From positions 1 through 28,985 of the forward strand of contig JALLLT010000116.1 of NCBI GenBank assembly GCA_025266875.1: DNA of 28,985 nt, written 5' to 3'. The position numbers and the translations under genes were made by a program. This stretch comes from Fennellomyces sp. T-0311 (taxonomy: Eukaryota; Mucoromycota; Mucoromycetes; Mucorales; Lichtheimiaceae). Each line of letters opens with the position of its first letter. Position 1 is the first letter of the stretch. Positions 8,555 to 20,118 of the stretch are shown piece after piece. A model generated the notes under the pieces. That model did not search any database and was not told where the DNA came from. It worked only from the letters and a program-made list of their open reading frames with translations.

Positions 8555-11507
8555 ATGTCAACAAGATCCTATATGTGTTACTGTGAACTTTGCCGAGGCA
8601 GAAACCCCAATGGGGCTATTGTCAACCAGCGAACATATAATGAACACCAGCATGCCAGCGCCACCAATGCCATTGCCGCCATTGTATCGACTCGCGTTGA
8701 TAATGGTATGCCTGAATTCATGCGAGTGTTGATGGCAATCTAACTTACCTGTATTCCTTCAGATGGTGATACTACCATGATGCATAGTGAGCCTGACGAC
8801 GATGATTTTGGTGAGCCTGCACCGATGGTTGTCAATGGTAGGTTCATGTAAGCTAAATACCGAAGCAAAACATTCATACCAATTTATAGAAGAACCACCG
8901 GTCCAAACATTTGACATTCGCGATCCTGGGATCAGCGATCAAAATGAAATGAACGAAGCCGTCGATGTCGAGTTCGGGCACGCAGTTGAGGATGATGAAG
9001 GTTTGTGAAATTAACGGATCTGTAGAGGAAGCAAAGTAGTGTTGATTCCTCTACGTTTAGATCAAGAAATTGTAGACGGTACCAGCCTTCGGGATCATAT
9101 CCCTGATTCGCTGTTGTTCGTCTTCGCTTTCCTTGTATTGTTCCAATTGTATCACATATCCGAGAGAGCTGCCGTCATCCTCATCGGCTTCTGCGTATCC
9201 TTGATCCATTCCCAATCGAGAGATTTGTTGCCATCCATGCCAGAAACGATCACCAGTCTGCGAAGATGGATCGGCTTCACCCGTCTTACCGAAGATCTCC
9301 GCATGTACAGTGCTTGCCCCACGTGCCATGCCATTTCCCCTCTGCCTGGCCCAGCTATGTGCACGAATATCGACTTGTCTATTTGCGGCACACAGCTTCT
9401 GAAGCAAACATTAAGCAACCGAATCTCGCAGACACCCATTAAGCAGTATGCTTACTATCCATTGGGGAAAAGTTTGGAGCGGCTTTTCAGTCGTGAAGGC
9501 TTCGAAGACAGCATCAATGAATGGAGACGATACCAGTATCGACCGGGTGTTTTCACAGATGTATACGACGGTATGCGCTGGCGGTCGCTCCGAGATAACG
9601 ATGGTCTTCCTTTTGTTGAGCACCCACGCTCGTTAATGCTTACGCTCAACATTGACTGGTTCTCTCCTTTTAACGGTACTTACTCCATCGGCGCCATATA
9701 TCTCATTGTCAACAATTTGCCTCGAGCCGAACGCTATAAAATCGAGAACGTGATCCTTGTCGGTGTCATACCTGGACCAAAGGAACCACATACCTATGAA
9801 ATGAACCATTACTTGGAGCCACTTGTCGACGATTTCCAGTGGCTTCGTGATGGAATTCTGATGTCAACACACCAAAGTCGTGATCGTGTGATGGTTCGAG
9901 CAGCATTATTCAACATTGCCTGCGACATTCCCGCCAGTCGCAAAGTCGCTGGCTTCACCAGTCATTGCAGCACGCGCGCATGCAATAAATGTACGCGAGA
10001 ATTTGTTGTCTTCCCTGGTACCACGAAACTTGACTATTCTGGCCATACTCTTGGTGAATTGAGAACGAAGGAGCGCAACGCACATGATGCCGAGCGCTGG
10101 GCACAGGAAACCTCATCAGCTGGGCGCTATAGAGTCGAGCGTGAAACAGGAACGCGGTATTCTCAAATCCACCAGCTTACATACTTTGATCCAGTGCGGG
10201 ATACAGTTATCGATCCTATGCACAATCTCTTCCTCGGTACGGCTGAGCGAATGGTCTGCATATGGAGAAGCCGCGGCCTACTGACTGACGCTGATGGCGT
10301 GACGATGCAGAAGCTGGCTGATGGAGTTGTCTTGCCTCCTGGTATTCCTACCTTGCAGCGAAAGATCGAGCGTAAGTTCGGCTTCATGACCGCTGCAGAC
10401 TGGAAGGCGTGGTGTCTGGTGTATTCTGCATTTGTTTTGAAAGGGGTCCTTGCTGGTAACTATTATCGGCATTGGATGCTCTTTGTGTCTGCCTGCCGCC
10501 TCCTCGCCAAGACTGTCATCACATATGCCGAAATTGACGAAGCTCAAGACTTGCTGATACGATTCGTACGTGGCTGCGCGCGGTTGTACGGTGCTGAATC
10601 GATCACCCCAAATATGCATTTGCACTTGCACTTGAGCCGCACCATCCAAGACTTTGGACCAATCTATGCATTTTGGGTTTTCAGTTTTGAGCGATATAAC
10701 GGCTACATGAAGAATGCTGAAACGAACCAGAAGGATGCCTTTGAACTGACGTTCATGAAGCGGTTCATCGAAAAAACTGGTGCTGTTGACTTTGTCCGCT
10801 ACAATATTCGCGAAAGCGTTGCTCAGCATCCCGTCTATGGCTGCATTCTACTCCAGATTGCCGGCCAGTTGCGTCGTCGACCCACCGAAACAAACGCTGC
10901 AGCTTTCGACCCAGTTCGCTTTGGTTCCCATTCTTCCGATGTCAGTGCCGAGGCCTGTGGCAGTGAGGCCTTACCACCGGACACCTTTGAGTCTATGCAT
11001 CATGGTCGGAAAGTGATCGCAAGCACCCTGCTGTACGGATTCCTGCTGCAGCATTACCGCCGCCACTACGAAGGGGAAGCATTCCATTGCCCCAACAGCA
11101 TCGAGAAGTTCCAAACGATAGAGATCTACGGACAGACGTACAGGTCAGCAACAGCCCGATCGATTCGAGGATCACACATACAGGCCTTGTTTGAGCAGGG
11201 TAACCGTGTTGTTGCCTGGACTGGCCAAGTGCAGTACTACTTCAGCAGTGAAATTGTCCACAATCACAGCATCGTCAAGCACTACTTCGCGTATGTCCGC
11301 TGGTACCGCACCCAGGCCTCACCACAGCGCTTTGAAAGAGAAGGCCTGGAGGAATGGCGTAACAGTTTTATGACGGATGACTTCCGGTGCATCTTGCCAG
11401 TACACAGAATCTTGAGCCAAGTCGCCGTTGTTGCTTATGGTGCCCAGACAAATCGTGACAGCGCAACGATGGTTGTGATTCCGTTGGTGCGTAGAAGCGT
11501 TGCGTAG
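8555..11507 (+). CDS. E1 tnp2/Plavaka-like transposase, 4 exons (927 aa)
   Basis: This is the E1 enzyme for cutting and pasting its ends. Exons by splice consensus and phase are 8555-8705, 8763-8837, 8890-9000 and 9061-11507; the introns are 57, 52 and 60 nt, all phase 1, and the joined frame is open to TAG. The N-terminus has a C-C zinc-finger-like start (CYCELCRG ... RTYNEH), followed by an acidic linker. The core shows NIDWFSPF (D about 311), NNLPRAER, VIPGPKEP, a Cys-rich HCSTRACNKC, IDPMHNLFLGT (D about 497), NMHLHLHL and FERYNGYMKN (E about 656). The last three are hallmarks of tnp2/Plavaka-like CACTA transposases. Taking D311, D497 and E656 as the catalytic acids is inference. No stop or frameshift is present, so the enzyme looks intact. 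Confidence 0.88.
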
Positions 11508-12604
11508 TGAAAAAAAAATAAAAGTAAAAGGAGGGAAGCAAGCGGGCTTTATTATGCCCAGTCGGGCAATGCATCTCGTACTTTTTGAGAAAGCACAGCG
11601 TCTTCGTCCACAACTGGCTTTCTTTCTCGCTGTTGCCGTCCAGGCATTTTTTGCTCGCCTCAACAAGCCTATCCAGCTCGTTGATGTACTCCACAGCCTG
11701 TGGCATTACGGCGTTCAAGTCAGCATGATGCTACCGTTTTCACGAAACAAAAAAGCTTTTACCTTCGCACTGCGGAATCCAGGTTTCCGAACCCAAAGGA
11801 TCGCGTCTGGCTCCGGATCCGAGATCTCTGGAGACATGCACTCCCTCCGAAGGAGGTCTTCTCCATTCGGGAACCTTTCCTCCAAGGATGCTGCGTTTCG
11901 TGCGCGAGCATCCTTGCGCGCCTTCATCTTCTGTTTTTCAGCGTAAGTAATCTGTACAAGCCTTAAAAAAAGCTACCCAAAAGTACTCACGCTCCACACC
12001 CTCTTGTTGCGCGTCTTGCGCTTCTCATCCTCACCAGCAACATGCAGACCCGCATTCACCCGATCTTGCTTCCTCAGCTCCTTTTGTTGGCCGGTAAAGT
12101 ATTGGTGGATCTTTTTACGCAAGAATCCACCTTCCAGTGCACTTCGTCTATCACCGACCACAGCGGTATGGCAGCACGCAGCTATGGCTGCAGTTACCGA
12201 CTCGTTGTGCTCTGCACGGAAGGTCAGATTGTAATCATACCCTTGGCCACTGGGAAGAGAATCGTGGATGCGGGTGATGTTACTCTGGCAACGTTTTGTA
12301 AGTCGATGATATTGAAAGTATTGAATGCATTTTTCAAGTGTTCTTACAACAGCTTCTGCGCGGACCACATCATCCAATCCACGCACGGTACCCACCGCAT
12401 CCTGCTGCTGCTGTTGCTGTTGCTGTTGCTGAGAAGCAATGTGCGACGCTAGGCCCTCGAGCTGCTGCCGCAACGCATAGTTTTCGCCCCGCAAGGTATC
12501 GCATTGCCCTTGCAGGTCTTGAAGGCCGCACGCAATCCGGAAAGCTCCAGCGATTCTGCGTGCTGTTGGCGCTCATTGCTGTTGTTGTTGTTGTTGGAAG
12601 ACAT
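11368..12604 (-). CDS. E1 accessory gene: coiled-coil/basic protein, 4 exons, one frameshift
   Basis: No known family recognised. Exons inferred on the minus strand are 12604-12348, 12284-11991, 11930-11763 and 11697-11368, with 63, 60 and 65-nt introns, all phase 0. It starts with poly-Asn, then Gln-rich coiled coil and poly-Gln. Exon 2 has GYDYNLTFRAEHN, DRRSALEGGF and a Lys/Arg-rich end. Exon 3 is basic then acidic (SDPEPD, RKPGFRSAKV). Exon 4 starts with EYINELDRLVEASK. The same order occurs in the E2 gene at 15018-16037, so it is a real transposon gene. The ATG frame and the coiled-coil frame in exon 1 differ by one base between about 12545 and 12515, which implies a one-base deletion or a sequence error. 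The last exon overlaps the transposase 3' end antisense by about 140 bp, so its true end is uncertain. Confidence 0.62.
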
Positions 12605-12792
12605 CTAAAGGCTATCTAAGGATATTGATCTCTGGTGGGTGCTCTATCTTACTTTATAGGTGCGATCGAAGTAAGTGGATTAAAGAAAGTGAATGACAAG
12701 GAACTCATTTTATGCTGCTTTTATTGCAGATAGACATCACGCATGACTTCACGTTTGCCAAGTACAGCAGGACCGGGTTTTTTCTACAACGG

Positions 12793-12800
12793 TATATAAA
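12793..12800 (+). promoter_or_regulatory. TATA box of the E1 small spliced gene
   Basis: TATATAAA, followed by pyrimidine-rich sequence and the first donor GTAAGA at 12889. It lies in the intergenic gap divergent from the accessory gene (ATG at 12604). Confidence 0.5.
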
Positions 12801-13040
12801 GGGCGCAATTGCCGCTTTTCTTTCGTAACCTTCTCTTTCTTTTCCTGATCTTTTCTGCTTTCCGTCTACACAGGCTCTCATAATATCGGTAAGATTTCTA
12901 TTCTCTCTGTTATACTAACATCGTCCCAATAGCTAGTTCATCATGCTCCGTTAAAACAAAAGGTTAGTTTCTAATGCGGCAGCAGCGTCTTCTTTCTTAC
13001 TAACGCGTTTCAATACCAGTTCACCTTCGTTCACATTGCC

Positions 13041-13235
13041 ATGACTACAGGTTAGTGGTGTTGAGATTGCAATCGCTGAAGGATTAACGCTAACGATTCT
13101 TTGTTTCTCACAGACATCTCACGGAATCCAAGTTGCGGCAAGTATCAACCGTTTTGTATTCACCATCGCATTGCTCCGGCCACCATCCTAGGCGTTACCT
13201 ATAGCTGTTTAGACATTGTAGCATTACTGCCATAA
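13041..13235 (+). CDS. E1 small spliced gene (43 aa from the chosen ATG)
   Basis: The transcript model has introns at 12889-12932, 12963-13019 and 13051-13113, each with a GT start, an AG end and a CTAAC branch-like element (TACTAACATC, TACTAACGCG, GCTAACGATT). From ATG 13041 the frame crosses the last intron and ends at TAA 13233-13235. The product contains SCGKYQPFC and ATILGVTYSC. A similar small gene lies at the same relative place in E2 (14642-14359) with HCGIYRC and PILDVTWS, so coding is likely. The frame stays open upstream of the ATG across the earlier introns, so the true start may differ. Function unknown; the paired Cys residues could bind metal, but this is only inference. Confidence 0.5.
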
Positions 13236-13491
13236 TAATAAAAAATATATTTAAACCATGCAATCGTATTCCATCCAAATTGCTACCATTTAATTTTTTG
13301 GTCGTTCATAAACCACTGCTACCAAATAATGCACTATAATTATGTATGCACAGCATCGCTGCTAAAAATCGATCGATCGAAAGCACATATTCTGTTACTC
13401 TTATGTATGTACCGGCAGGCTATGTGCATATAAGCGTTATGCAGTCTGCGTCTCTTTTTGTATCTTTGCATGCATTCTGCTTTTGGTTAGT

Positions 13492-13545
13492 GTTGAGGAA
13501 TCCCCTAGTGGATTCTTATGGAACCTTTTTTCAACTGAGGAATCC
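13492..13545 (+). repeat. E1 right subterminal region, part before E2
   Basis: Two GAGGAATCCC units (13495 and 13537) of the E1 subterminal array. The second is cut by E2 after AATCC; the sequence resumes at 21012 with TCCCCTACTAGG. Confidence 0.75.
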
Positions 13546-13735
13546 CACTGCAAGGAAGGCCATCTTTCAGATGGCTGAAAGGTGACTGAAAGGTGGCTGA
13601 AATTTAAGCTGTCAGCCAATTTCAGATCCCATTCAGTGGCTGAAAGTTCAATCTTTCAGCCCCCTTTCAGCGGCTGACTTACCACATTTCAGCAGCTGAA
13701 GCATTGTCTTTGAGCAATCTTTCAGTGCTGAAAGA
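13546..13735 (+). repeat. E2 left terminus and CTTTCAG subterminal array
   Basis: CACTGCAAGG, then many copies of CTTTCAG or its inverse CTGAAAG (for example near 13563, 13574 and 13584, continuing to 13733), often as GGCTGAAA. Mixed orientation makes many potential hairpins. Such arrays bind transposon-encoded protein in known CACTA elements. Confidence 0.85.
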
Positions 13736-13903
13736 TTCAAACAAAGTCTACAAATGAATCTATTATTAGACTCTAAAACCTTATAGCTCTCCAAAAGAAG
13801 CGAATGTATAAATATCCTTTTCTTCCAAATATGTATACTTCTTTTATTTACTTTTTGTATCACTTTCTATGTTAAACTAGGCTGTAACTGTATAACCAGA
13901 CAA

Positions 13904-14143
13904 ATGAACCAGAGCTGCTGCCTATCACAGCTCCATCTCCAATCTACGAGGAGATCAGTCCGTTTGCAGAAGAATATCACTGCCACGCCAATTGTACAGA
14001 TAATATACCATATTGGCTCTAAAAATGAGTATTTAGTATGTATATTTGATGAAGGTAACTTAATAAATACCAGTGGCTACGTCACGTTGCTTGACGACGT
14101 GGAAAGTATCGGGAAATCGGTTAAGCCCTATATGGTTCATTAG
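13904..14143 (+). CDS. E2 short ORF, possible chromo-like fragment (79 aa)
   Basis: The ORF runs from ATG to TAG with no recognised family. The part VQIIYHIGSKNEYLVCIF followed by YVTLLDDVES has the spacing of hydrophobic and aromatic residues seen in chromo-like folds, preceded by a basic RRSVRLQ stretch. This resemblance is weak and made by eye. It lies inside E2 between the left subterminal array and the small minus-strand gene. It could be a chance frame. Confidence 0.3.
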   Translation: MNQSCCLSQLHLQSTRRSVRLQKNITATPIVQIIYHIGSKNEYLVCIFDEGNLINTSGYVTLLDDVESIGKSVKPYMVH

Positions 14144-14358
14144 TTCTATGATATTTTGATGTTAAGTGGTGGAAAATTTACCATGCGGTGTGCGTGCATC
14201 CTATAGAAAAGTTCAAAGTCAGGATTAGATAATAAAGTATATGGAAGAGAGGGTTAAAAGCATACTAGATTTCCACACCGCAGCTGGTAATCTTCAAACT
14301 ATAAAAGTGGTTTGTCGGTTAGTATCATAACTTGGGTGATCTATGCCCAAAGGCTTAC

Positions 14359-14642
14359 CTAAGACCAAGTGACGTCCAGGATTGGCTAGTGGTATGTCAA
14401 AAAATCACTAGTAAGTCATCTATACAAAGAACTTTACTGTTAGGCAGCGATAAATTCCGCAATGCTTGCGAGGTGTAATCTTGGGGATACTACAAACAGT
14501 ATCAATAGTATTTATATGTCTGAACGTTGTCAACAATGTACACATACCTGTCCAAGTGCTTTGTCTCATAATCTAAAGTACAATAAGCAATGTCCAGCTT
14601 CGCATCTTGATGACCTTGCCAAGTAATAATGGTGTGGTTCAT
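14359..14642 (-). CDS. E2 small spliced gene (57 aa)
   Basis: Minus strand exons are inferred at 14642-14548 (coding part of an exon starting at 14658), 14489-14438 and 14385-14359, with introns of 58 and 52 nt and a further 5' intron ending in TTGACAG. Phases agree and the frame ends at TAG 14361-14359. A later GTAAGC ... TACTAAC ... TATAG intron would lie in the 3' untranslated part. The product starts MNHTIITWQGHQ and ends HCGIYRCLTPILDVTWS. Its end resembles that of the E1 small gene (CGKY, then TILGVTYS), and both sit divergently next to the coiled-coil gene. Function unknown. Confidence 0.45.
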
Positions 14643-15017
14643 CTCGTTGTTAGAAAAGCTGTCAAGTATAAGAAAAGGGCATTAGCTATATGCAATGGCG
14701 ATCCATTGGCCATACCTCAATGGGGAAGCATCTGTAATTTACGCTTAAAAAAACGAAAGAACTGAAGGAAGAAGCGCGTAAGTGAAAAGGCCACGACTTC
14801 GTTCCTTATTTAGGGATGCCAAAATATGCCACTTAAAATGGAAGTGGGGATCAAATATGGGAAGTTGCTTAGATCCCGCCACTGTATAATTCGATGCGAT
14901 GTTGACAACACTTTTGACATCGTCCTCTTTCTAGGTCACCACCTTTTATTTCCATCGTTGTAGTATGTATATTCAGGTTGAATTATCTATCATTGACCAC
15001 GCAAATTTAGTCCACTC

Positions 15018-16037
15018 ATGTCTCTTCCCAACGAAAACGTGAATCCGTGCCCACCACGATACACCTCTTCGCATATTACTTTGGAGAGCGTGTATCGCGT
15101 GCAGAGACAGTTGAACAATCGCGTAGAGAACTTGGAAAACCATCGCAATGTCGCTACCACTGTCCAAGAAGGGGCTGATGCTCTCAAGGCATTGATCGAA
15201 GAGAGTGTCAGAGCTGCTCTGTCGGATCTGCCCACCACTGCCCAGGCGACACGGGGACCGATGCCAGCTGTTATCGAAGAAAGCGATGATGATAGCAATG
15301 AAAGGCAGCCTGAGCTAAGCATACGCTACTGGGCCGTTGTCAAAAAATTAGTATCACCCATTAACACGTAACCTCTTAAGTCACAGCTAAGGATCGCATA
15401 TGCAGGACTTGTGGAGGATAATCCAGAGGAAAACGCGTATGACTACCAAGCCAAGTTCGGAAGCCGGCACAACAGCAAGATCGCGCAGAAACTGCGTGAT
15501 ATACTGAACCAAAGACGCAGTGATTTCTTGCAAATCAAAAACTACACCCGCAAAGTGAGGTACATCGTGCGCAAGAACTTCCACAACACTGCGCAAGAAG
15601 TCAATATGACAACTGAGCAACGGGCGAGAGAAACCGCAACAGCTGATGCAATGGGAGACTCCGAGAGGTTTGTTATAAGCATAGTGACACATACGCGTAC
15701 TGAAATTGTGAAACTGTAGAAGGTCCGTAAGAGAAAGGCCGCGTTCCGAAACTGTCAGCAGGAAATGGCAGACAAGTACAGAGTGTCAGCTGCAGAAATT
15801 GCACGCGCACTTTCCCAGACGTACGCCTCTGGTGATGAAACCGATGCTGAGGGCTACCGTACCAAACGCCCAAGATGGCGTAGTAGCAATGTAATGCAGT
15901 GAGGGTTGACTAAGTTAGCATAATTAACACGTCTATACCTGGATTAGTTCAATGAGCTGCTGGATGAGCTCGATAAGAAAGCAAAGGAAACCACCAGTGG
16001 AGCAATGCGCGGCAGAAGGGGCGTTCTCGCGCTGTAA
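15018..16037 (+). CDS. E2 accessory gene: coiled-coil/basic protein, 4 exons (~287 aa)
   Basis: No known family recognised. Exons proposed are 15018-15335, 15387-15671, 15720-15890 and 15948-16037. The last two introns are well supported (TAG and GTAATG sites, phase 0); the first donor could be 15336, 15339 or 15351. Exon 1 has a coiled coil (VQRQLNNRVENLENHR) and an acidic end. Exon 2 holds NAYDYQAKFGSRHN, RRSDFLQIKNYTRK and a basic stretch. Exon 3 starts KVRKRK and ends RPRWRSSN. Exon 4 begins FNELLDELDKKAKE. The order and key residues match the E1 gene at 12604-11368. It converges on the transposase gene, leaving about 160 bp between them. By position it may be the functional counterpart of a CACTA TnpA-like end-binding protein, which is inference. 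Confidence 0.68.
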
Positions 16038-16199
16038 ATAGAGAGATCGACACATTAGATGTTGCCAGGCCAGAAGGGCTTAAAACATGGATGGTCAATG
16101 ACAGGATTTAGAAAAAGAAAAAATAAAAAAACCAGCGTGGTAGGGTGGAGGGCTGGGCTTGGACTTTTTAGTCACAAGTATATTTATCTGTGGCCGGGG

Positions 16200-19100
16200 C
16201 TAGGCATGAACTTTTTTTGCAACTGGAATTACGACAACGCATGGACTTGAACGTGCTGTAGCTTTGTACTTGGTAATGGCAACCGGTGAGTAGATTCGTG
16301 CGACCGGAATTATGGATTGAAAGCTGATGCTTTCAAACTCTTCCTTCCATACATACAAATCTTGATTTGCAAAATTTTGGCCACTAGAATGAGGAAGATA
16401 CCAGCGAACAAAGGCGAAATAATGCTCTTCGTCACGACCATCGATCAGCTGGTTATGCTTGAAGTAGAATTGCACCTGTCCGGGGTATGCAGTGGTGTCG
16501 TCGCCGGTGCTTTGAACGAAGATCGCCTGGATATAAGATCCACGAATAGATCTCCCTTCAATACATTGGTATTGGTATCCTTGGAGCGTCATCGACATAA
16601 ACTTATAGATATTGGGCTTTACAATTACACACCCGGGCTTAAGGTTTAAATGGTCGCATACACCATGGCTAATGCGGTCGTGATATGCCACATTATAAAA
16701 TTCGACAAGAGCATGGTAAATTGACGAGCGTCCAAGGTCGCAATGCTGGAAGTCGCTTGTAATTGTGCCCGGAGGGAGTACTTCAGAACCAGTTGAGGCA
16801 CGGATTTGCGTGGAGTTTAGCGTGAACTCGTGGATGTTGAAGGCGTCGGCCGAATTTAGGCGAGCAGTGATGGTGGAGGAAGGTGGAGTGTTCGCCACGG
16901 CTGTTAGGAACTCTCTCTGCTGAATATTGAGAAGAGCCTTAGCCTTTGGCGAGTTGATATAGTTTGTAGAGAGGGTAATTTCAAGGAATCGTCTCATGAA
17001 GGTTACTTCGAAGGAATCTTTGCAGTTGGTTTGGATCCTCCCAAGCATACCATTATAGCGCTCGAAGCTAAAAAGCCAATAAGCGTATATCGGGCCGAAC
17101 GCGCGGATGGTGCTGTGGAGGTGGATGTGCATATGCATGTTTGGAGTAACATTGTCATCGCCATAGAGATCCTCGAACCTTGTGCAGAAATCGAGCAGCA
17201 ATATATGAGCTTTGTCGACCTCTGATTCGGTCAATGTAGGCTTGAATAACAACCGACAGGCATTGACAAAGCTCATCCAGTTGTCAAACTTCGCTTCTTC
17301 AAGCAATCCACTGAGCAAAAATGGCGAATATATCAAACACCAGCTTTTCCAGTCGGCTGCCTTCATATATGAGAATCCAGAGGACGAAATGTTCTGCGTC
17401 TTCAAGATATCGAAATTTGGAGGGACTATGACGCACTCTGCCTTCAATTTTATGACCTGCATATCCTCGTTGGTAAGGTCACCATTCTCAATCCAGGTCT
17501 TCATCATATACTCCGTCGTCCCGAGCAACAAGTTGTGCATAGGATCGACGACTGTGCAGTTAACCAGGTCAAAGTACATTAGTCGGTGGAGCTGTGACCA
17601 TCGTACACCAAACTGCTTCTCCACGTCTTCCTGGCCGGACTTGGTGGTTGCTTCAAGCCATCGAGCAGCGGCAGCCCGGTTTTCTTCTGGCGTTGGTTGT
17701 GGATATATGGCGGAGAAACCGGAATACTGCACACTGCCACCGATAGTTTCAAACGTCCGATCGCACTTGTTACAACCACGGCGACTCATATGGCCCAGGA
17801 AACCACACACCTTTCTTGCCGCAGGTATATCGCAAGCGACATTCAACAACGCTGCTCGTGCATGATCTTTTGTAAGTTCTGGATCATCTGTAGGAGCCTC
17901 CACCCCGTTCTGATACAACTCTTCCAGCTCGTCAACAAGAGGCTTGAGATAGTTGTTAATCTCGTAAGTGGATGGCTCTTTCGGCCCGGGCATGATACCA
18001 ACGATAATGACATTCTCCTTCTTGAAACGCTCCGTACGTGGAAGGTTGTTGATCGTCAGATACATAGCACCGCATGAATACGCTGAGTTCTCGAACGGGT
18101 TAAACCAATCCACGTTTAGTGTGAGAAGAAGCGCTCGGGTGTGGTACTGAACATAGCTGTAAGAATCGTCATCAGGGTCGGGAATTCCATGCCACATCTT
18201 TCCATCATATACGTCTGAGTAGGTATTCGGCTCTACTTGGCGGTTACGCCACAGATTAATGCTTTTCTCAAAGCCTTCACGCGCAAACAAGTGCTTGATA
18301 TGTGCCTTAAGGCTATTGTAGGCATATTCCTTGCATGGCCGCTGCTTGCGCGCATCCTTAAACAGAGAATGTCCGCAAGGTTGGCGATGGTTTGCCCTTG
18401 GATGATTCGGGTATCGAACATAATCGCATGTAGCTGGAATCTGTTCGCGATTCATATCATAAAGCTTATGGCATTCAGGACAGACAACAATGCGCTTGAC
18501 CTGGCTCGAGTACTCATCAAGGCCAGTCGCTTTCTTCACGGTAGATGGTGTAACAGCGATACTGGCATCGCTGCTGAACAGTGGTAATACCATGTTGAAG
18601 AAATAGAGCAGCGTCGTTGCAGCCTTGTCAGTGAGCGAGAGCAAGTGGAAAAGCGAAACGAAGTAGGCAATGAAGTAGAGCAAATTTTGGATTGGCGTAT
18701 GGTCTAATATAGAAAAATGTCAGAAAGGGTGTCGCGGAATAAATTAAGACTGAGCGTACTTTCGGGAACGGCTTCTTCAACTGTAGTTACATCAGGAAGA
18801 AAGTCATCATCGTCTTCAAACATCTCCATTTCGGCTTCCTCAGCTGTTTGCAGGACATGCTCCTGCTCAAAGGCAGCAAAGCCTCCAGCATCACGAGTTC
18901 TCTGTACTTCTGGCATCGATTGCTGCTGCTGCTGTTGTTCATCGTGAAAGTCGTGAAAATCGTCAGCAATCCATCTGGCCTGGTCTTCATCTAATTTGCT
19001 TTAGCAACTTCAAGCATACATCAATCATAATTTATGGCTTACCATCGTCGACTTCCATTTGGTAGTTGTTATCCTCATTATCTGTAAGAGACGTGTTGTT

Positions 19101-19319
19101 GTCATTCACAGCAGAAGCTTCGTTAGCTACGGGGAGAACTTCAGTGAGCAAGGTATCGAAGCACCGTTCTGCTTTCTGTGTATATAGCTATATACCATTG
19201 CCAACCAGCATATTAAGCTCTCTCTCTTCATCTCGAAGTACGTGATTCACAATGGTGCGCGGTAACTGATTTTTGGCACCCTTGCATTCACTACAGTGGC
19301 ATGGACGATAGGATGGCAT
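16200..19319 (-). CDS. E2 tnp2/Plavaka-like transposase, 4 exons (~965 aa)
   Basis: Exons on the minus strand are 19319-19196, 19081-19043, 18990-18760 and 18703-16200. Introns of 52 and 56 nt are clear; the first (about 114 nt) is less certain because the sequence between 19195 and 19082 is partly open. All joins are phase 1 and the total divides by three. The N-terminus shows a C-C motif (CHCSECKG) like E1, then an acidic, Gln-rich linker. The core shows NVDWFNPF, NNLPRTER, IMPGPKEP, a Cys-rich MSRRGCNKC, VDPMHNLLLGT, NMHMHIHL and FERYNGML, in the same order as E1. The acids of NVDWF, DPMHN and FERYNG are the probable catalytic triad (inference). The frame is intact. About half of the core residues look identical to E1, so the two elements are clearly distinct families. 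Confidence 0.88.
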
Positions 19320-19412
19320 ATTGGATCGCAGAGTAGTGTATCAATTGATTACAAAAGAAAAGACAAAGTAAAAAAATGGTCTGTGCACAGAATGCCATTT
19401 ATTCCAAGACAA

Positions 19413-20071
19413 TTAATCTGTGCTACGCTGGCGTTTTGCCGGGCGTTCATCCTCGAGATCGGATGGAGGGAGCGTGTCATCGTCATCTTCATCCTCCTGT
19501 CCGTTTGCCTCATCCTTCCGTCCAAAATACATGTCCTCATGGGACTCGTACCTCTGCGGGATATAGCAGCTGTGTTTGGAAACGTAATTGTCCAGCTGCA
19601 AAGCCAAAAGAAGATTTCGACTCTGGTTCCTATAAGTGTAAATCGTCAGCATCATATTTTTGATAAAAATAAACGTATCCGTCATACCATTTTCTTTTCA
19701 CCACCTCCTGAAGCGCACTGTCTCCCCTATAATAACCACGATGGTATGATGCGAGAACATACTCATCGTCACTGTTTTCCTTCAGCGCCTCTATTACACT
19801 AAATTATTATGATTAATACTTGGTTATGATGAAGTCGCGTATATACAGGAGTACTTACAGATAACGGCGAAGGTCCGCCATCATCTCCTCAAATTCCTTT
19901 AGCTTTTTCGCGGCATTGCTGTTGACCAGCCAGTCGTCTTCCTCCTTCGGGAAGGTCTTTTCGACCTCCGCAATCTCATCCAGGATACTACATCAGAGTT
20001 AGTAGTGCTATTAGTTTGATATGGATCATATAAAATTACTTGTCATTGTTCGTGCTTGCGTCGTAGCTCAT
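19413..20071 (-). CDS. E2 third gene, 4 exons (162 aa), unknown function
   Basis: Minus strand exons are 20071-20040, 19987-19859, 19798-19688 and 19629-19413, with introns of 52, 60 and 58 nt, all phase 2, good GTAAGT-like donors and TAG acceptors; total 489 nt. The product starts MSYDASTNN. It contains a charged helical part (LDEIAEVEKTFPKEEDDW, KKLKEFEEMMADLRRYL) and a Tyr-rich ASYHRGYYRG part. It ends in an acidic tail followed by a basic ERPAKRQR that could be a nuclear signal. It lies 93 bp upstream of the transposase ATG on the same strand. I see no counterpart in E1 and no known family. Confidence 0.62.
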
Positions 20072-20118
20072 ATTTTGAAATTGAATAAAGAGTATTCCAC
20101 TGAACACAACCCTAAACT

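Noticed and set aside
12401..12431. CTG/TTG trinucleotide repeats as a regulatory or satellite feature
   Set aside because: They fall in coding exons and encode Gln (12400-12430), Asn (12578-12596), Ser (1747-1770) or Gln (18920-18940) runs.
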